64,000 nt of DNA from RYN-111 sp963760125 (lineage in GTDB: Bacteria; Actinomycetota; Actinomycetes; Mycobacteriales; SCTD01), in the NCBI GenBank assembly GCA_963760125.1, contig CAVXBV010000014.1, forward strand, positions 322,980 through 386,979. Reading direction: 5' to 3'. Each line of letters starts with the position of its first letter. Position 1 is the first letter of the stretch. The translations under genes were made by a program, and so were the position numbers. Below are positions 60,139-64,000 of this stretch, piece by piece. The notes beneath the pieces are model-generated. The model had not been told where the DNA came from. It did not search any database and saw nothing but the letters and a program-made list of their open reading frames with translations.

Positions 60139-61684
60139 ATGAGGCGTGAAGGTCAACGCCTGGACCGGTCGTGCTCGTCCCGCCAGCCGCTCACCGAGGA
60201 CGAGGTCGTGGCCGTCGCCCGGGACGGCGCGCACGTGGTGATCGGAGCGGACGCGCTCGCGCACCTGGCGGCCGCCCGCGCGCACGTGGACCGGCTCGCC
60301 GCGGGCGACGTCCCGGCGTACGGGATCTCGACCGGGTTCGGGGCGCTGGCGACCCGGCACATCCCGGCCGAGCAGCGGACCCAGCTGCAGCGCTCCCTGG
60401 TGCGCTCGCACGCCGCGAGCAGCGGGCCGGCAGGTCGAGGCCGAGGTCGTCCGCGGCATGGCGCTGCTTCGGCTGCAGACCATGGCCACCGGTCGGACCG
60501 GCGTGCGGCCGGCGACCGCTCAGGCCTACGCCGACCTGCTCAACGCCGGGATCACCCCGGTGGTGCGGGAGTACGGCTCGCTGGGCTGCTCCGGCGACCT
60601 CGCGCCGCTGGCGCACGTCGCGCTCGCCGTGATGGGCGAGGGCGAGGTCGGGTACGACGGCAGGCGCCGCCCGCGGCCGAGGCCCTCGCCGCCGGGCTGG
60701 AGCCGGTGGAGCTCGCCGAGAAGGAGGGCCTGGCCCTCATCAACGGCACCGACGGGATGCTCGCGATGCTGATGCTCGCCTGCCACGACCTGGCCGGCTG
60801 CTGGAGGTCGCCGACGTGGCCGCCGCCATGAGCATCGAGGCCCTGCTCGGCACCGACCGGACCCTGGCCGCCGAGCTGATGGCGCTGCGGCCGCACCCGG
60901 GTCAGGCAGGCGGCGGCCGCCAACATGCGTCGGCTGCTGGAGGGCTCGCCGATGGTCGCCTCCCACGCCGGCCCGGAGGACACCCGGGTGCAGGACGCCT
61001 ACTCGCTGCGCTGCGCCCCGCAGGTCGCCGGCGCCGTCCGGGACACCCTCGAGCACTGCCGCCTGGTCGCCAGCCGCGAGGCGCCAGCGCCATCGACAAC
61101 CCCGTGCTGCTGCCGGACGGCCGGATCGAGAGCAACGGCAACTTCCACGGCGCGCCGGTGGCCTACGTCCTGGACTTCCTCGCCATCGCCTCGCCGACCT
61201 GGCGTCCATCAGCGAGCGGCGCACCGACCGGATGCTGGACAAGAACCGCAGCCACGGGCTGCCGCCCTTCCTCGCCGACGACCCCGGCGTCGACTGCGGG
61301 CTGATGATCGCGCAGTACACGCAGGCCGGCGTCGTCTGCGACCTCAAGCGGCTGGCCGCCCCCGCCTGCGTCGACTCGATCCCCTCGAGCGCGATGCAGG
61401 AGGACCACGTCTCCATGGGCTGGTCGGCCGGCCGCAAGCTGCGGCGGTCCGTCGACGGGCTGGCCCGGGTGCTGGCCATCGAGGTGATGACCGCCGCCCG
61501 GGCGCTGGACCTGCGCGCGCCGCTGCACCCGCGGCGGGCACGGCCGCCGCGCTGCGCGCCGTCCGCCGTTCGGGGCCCGGGCACTGACCGGTACCTGTCG
61601 CCCGAGATCGAGGCGGTCGTCGAGCTGGTGCAGAGCGGCGCGCTGCTGTCTGCCGTCGAGGACGCGATCGGAGAGCTGGCATGA
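60139..61684 (+). pseudogene. hutH: Histidine ammonia-lyase (frameshifted)
   Basis: Reconstructed ~510 residues. PLTEDEVVAVARDGAHVVIG start, YGISTGFGALATRHIP (with the catalytic Tyr), then RMALLRLQTMATGRTGVRP, YGSLGCSGDLAPLAHVALA holding the MIO-forming Ser-Gly (here Cys-Ser-Gly instead of Ala-Ser-Gly), LALINGTDGMLAMLML, QDAYSLRCAPQVAGAVRDTL, DNPVLLPDGRIESNGNFHGA and QEDHVSMGWSAGRKL. It deaminates L-histidine to urocanate. Frame changes occur near 60432, 60668, 60802, 60905, 61082, 61198 and 61530-61570; the true start is also blurred. The stop overlaps an ATG leading into hutU. Confidence 0.85.
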
Positions 61685-61687
61685 GCG

Positions 61688-63288
<1,601 letters not shown>

Positions 63289-63292
<4 letters not shown>

Positions 63293-64000
63293 CTGAGCCG
63301 CTGTTCCGCGGCGGGTCGTTCCCACCTGGCGAGCGCCCGGCGACCGCGCTCGTCCTGGACGACGGGCGGGTCGCCTGCGCACGTGCGGGCGTCCCGCTGC
63401 GACGAGGTGGTCGAGGTCGACGGGCGGTGCGTCGTCCCGGGGTTCGTCGACAGCCACACCCACCTGGTGTTCGGCGGCGACCGGGTCGGGGAGTTCGAGC
63501 CCGGCTGGCCGGAGCGCCTTACGCCGCAGGCGGGATCCGCACGACGGTGGCGGCCACGCGGGCGGCCGGACCACGTGCTCACGCCGTGCCCGGCGCCTCG
63601 CCGCCGAGGCGCTGCGGTCCGGGACGACGACGCTGGAGGTCAAGAGCGGCTACGGGCTGACCGTCGAGGACGAGCGGCGGTGCTGCAGGTCGCGCGGCAG
63701 TCACGCCGCACACGACGTTCCTCGGCGCGCACGTGGTGCCGACGGCGACCCGGACGCCTACACCGACCTCGTGGCCGGGCCGATGCTCGACTGCCTGCGC
63801 CCGCTCGCGACAGCGATCGACGCGTTCTGCGAGGAGGGGGCCTTCGACGCCGAGCAGTGCCGGCAGGTGCTGACCGCCGGCGCCGCCGCGGCCTCGGCGT
63901 GCACGTGCACGCCAACCAGCTGGGGCCCGGACCTGGGGCGCAGCTGGCCGCCTAGCTCGGCGCGCGTCGGCCGACCACTGCACGCACCTCACGGACGGCG
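63289..64000 (+). pseudogene. hutI: Imidazolonepropionase (frameshifted, 3' end outside window)
   Basis: The GTG overlaps the hutU stop (GTGA). Recognisable pieces are MTEPLFRGGSFPPGERPATA and LVLDDGRVA; then in another frame CVVPGFVDSHTHLVFGGDRVGEF, whose HTH is the zinc-binding pair of amidohydrolases; then AAGGIRTTVAATRAA, EALRSGTTTLEVKSGYGLT, TFLGAHVVPTA and, near the right edge, VHVHANQLGPG with the metal His-x-His. Shifts fall near 63388, 63525, 63600 and 63690, with others after. The enzyme opens the imidazolone ring to N-formimino-L-glutamate. The remaining ~40 percent of the gene lies beyond the window. Confidence 0.82.

Overview
This is a very GC-rich actinobacterial chromosome segment. 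That rests on the overall composition, the many GTG starts and GTGA/ATGA stop-start overlaps, and lineage-typical families: DUF3039, DUF4192, DUF3516 helicase, DUF3418-type HrpA, 13E12/DUF222 HNH proteins, WS/DGAT acyltransferase, an ECF42/DGPF pair and a KstR-type operator. Propionibacteriales or a related order is plausible, but I cannot place it more precisely without a search. No rRNA, tRNA, CRISPR array, prophage or classical insertion sequence was seen.

Layout. 0-3.2 kb: end of a polysaccharide deacetylase, a DMT-type membrane protein, small actinobacterial proteins and a spermidine-synthase-like protein. 3.2-5.3 kb: a DUF222-HNH gene with a clear promoter, bracketed by a 30-base near-repeat. 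5.3-18.9 kb: housekeeping and catabolic genes, namely two crotonases, an SDR, a DGPF protein with an internally deleted ECF42 sigma gene, a DinG helicase, NUDIX, a two-domain methyltransferase, an adenylate cyclase with a coiled-coil partner, a ThrE-like exporter and an Old Yellow Enzyme. 19-29.9 kb: a DUF3516 helicase, a five-gene dipeptide/oligopeptide ABC operon with many broken frames, a DEAD-box RNA helicase and a SpoU-type methyltransferase. 29.9-34.2 kb: a DUF4192 protein, then an ion-transport block (ArsB/NhaD permease, CBS protein, NhaA). 34.2-44.7 kb: thioesterase, GAF-GAF-GGDEF cyclase, HrpA, secreted SGNH hydrolase, WS/DGAT with an SRPBCC protein, MscS channel and tryptophan 2,3-dioxygenase. 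44.7-53.4 kb: a large secreted multidomain M19-like hydrolase, a small CBM48 protein, a second, frameshifted DUF222-HNH gene, a lysine-methyltransferase-like protein, and a beta-phosphoglucomutase/GH65 phosphorylase pair. 53.4-60.1 kb: a luciferase-like oxidoreductase, an acyl-CoA dehydrogenase and redoxin gene pair behind a KstR-like operator, DUF445, and an MMPL transporter. 60.1-64 kb: a hutH-hutU-hutI histidine-degradation operon running off the right edge.

Functionally the window leans to catabolism of lipids and amino acids (crotonases, SDR, acyl-CoA dehydrogenase, thioesterase, WS/DGAT storage lipid, tryptophan and histidine breakdown, peptide uptake) plus nucleic-acid helicases and ion homeostasis.

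A caution. Frameshifts cluster densely at about 23.4-26.4 kb and 58.7-64 kb, with single shifts in several other genes. Protein conservation continues on both sides of each break. Most therefore look like base-call or assembly indels rather than dead genes, and coordinates of those genes are given as the full reconstructed span. No clearly new biological system was found. The best leads are the KstR-like box, the LexA-like promoters of the two HNH genes, the repeat around the first HNH gene, and the trefoil/M19/BamE-like secreted protein.
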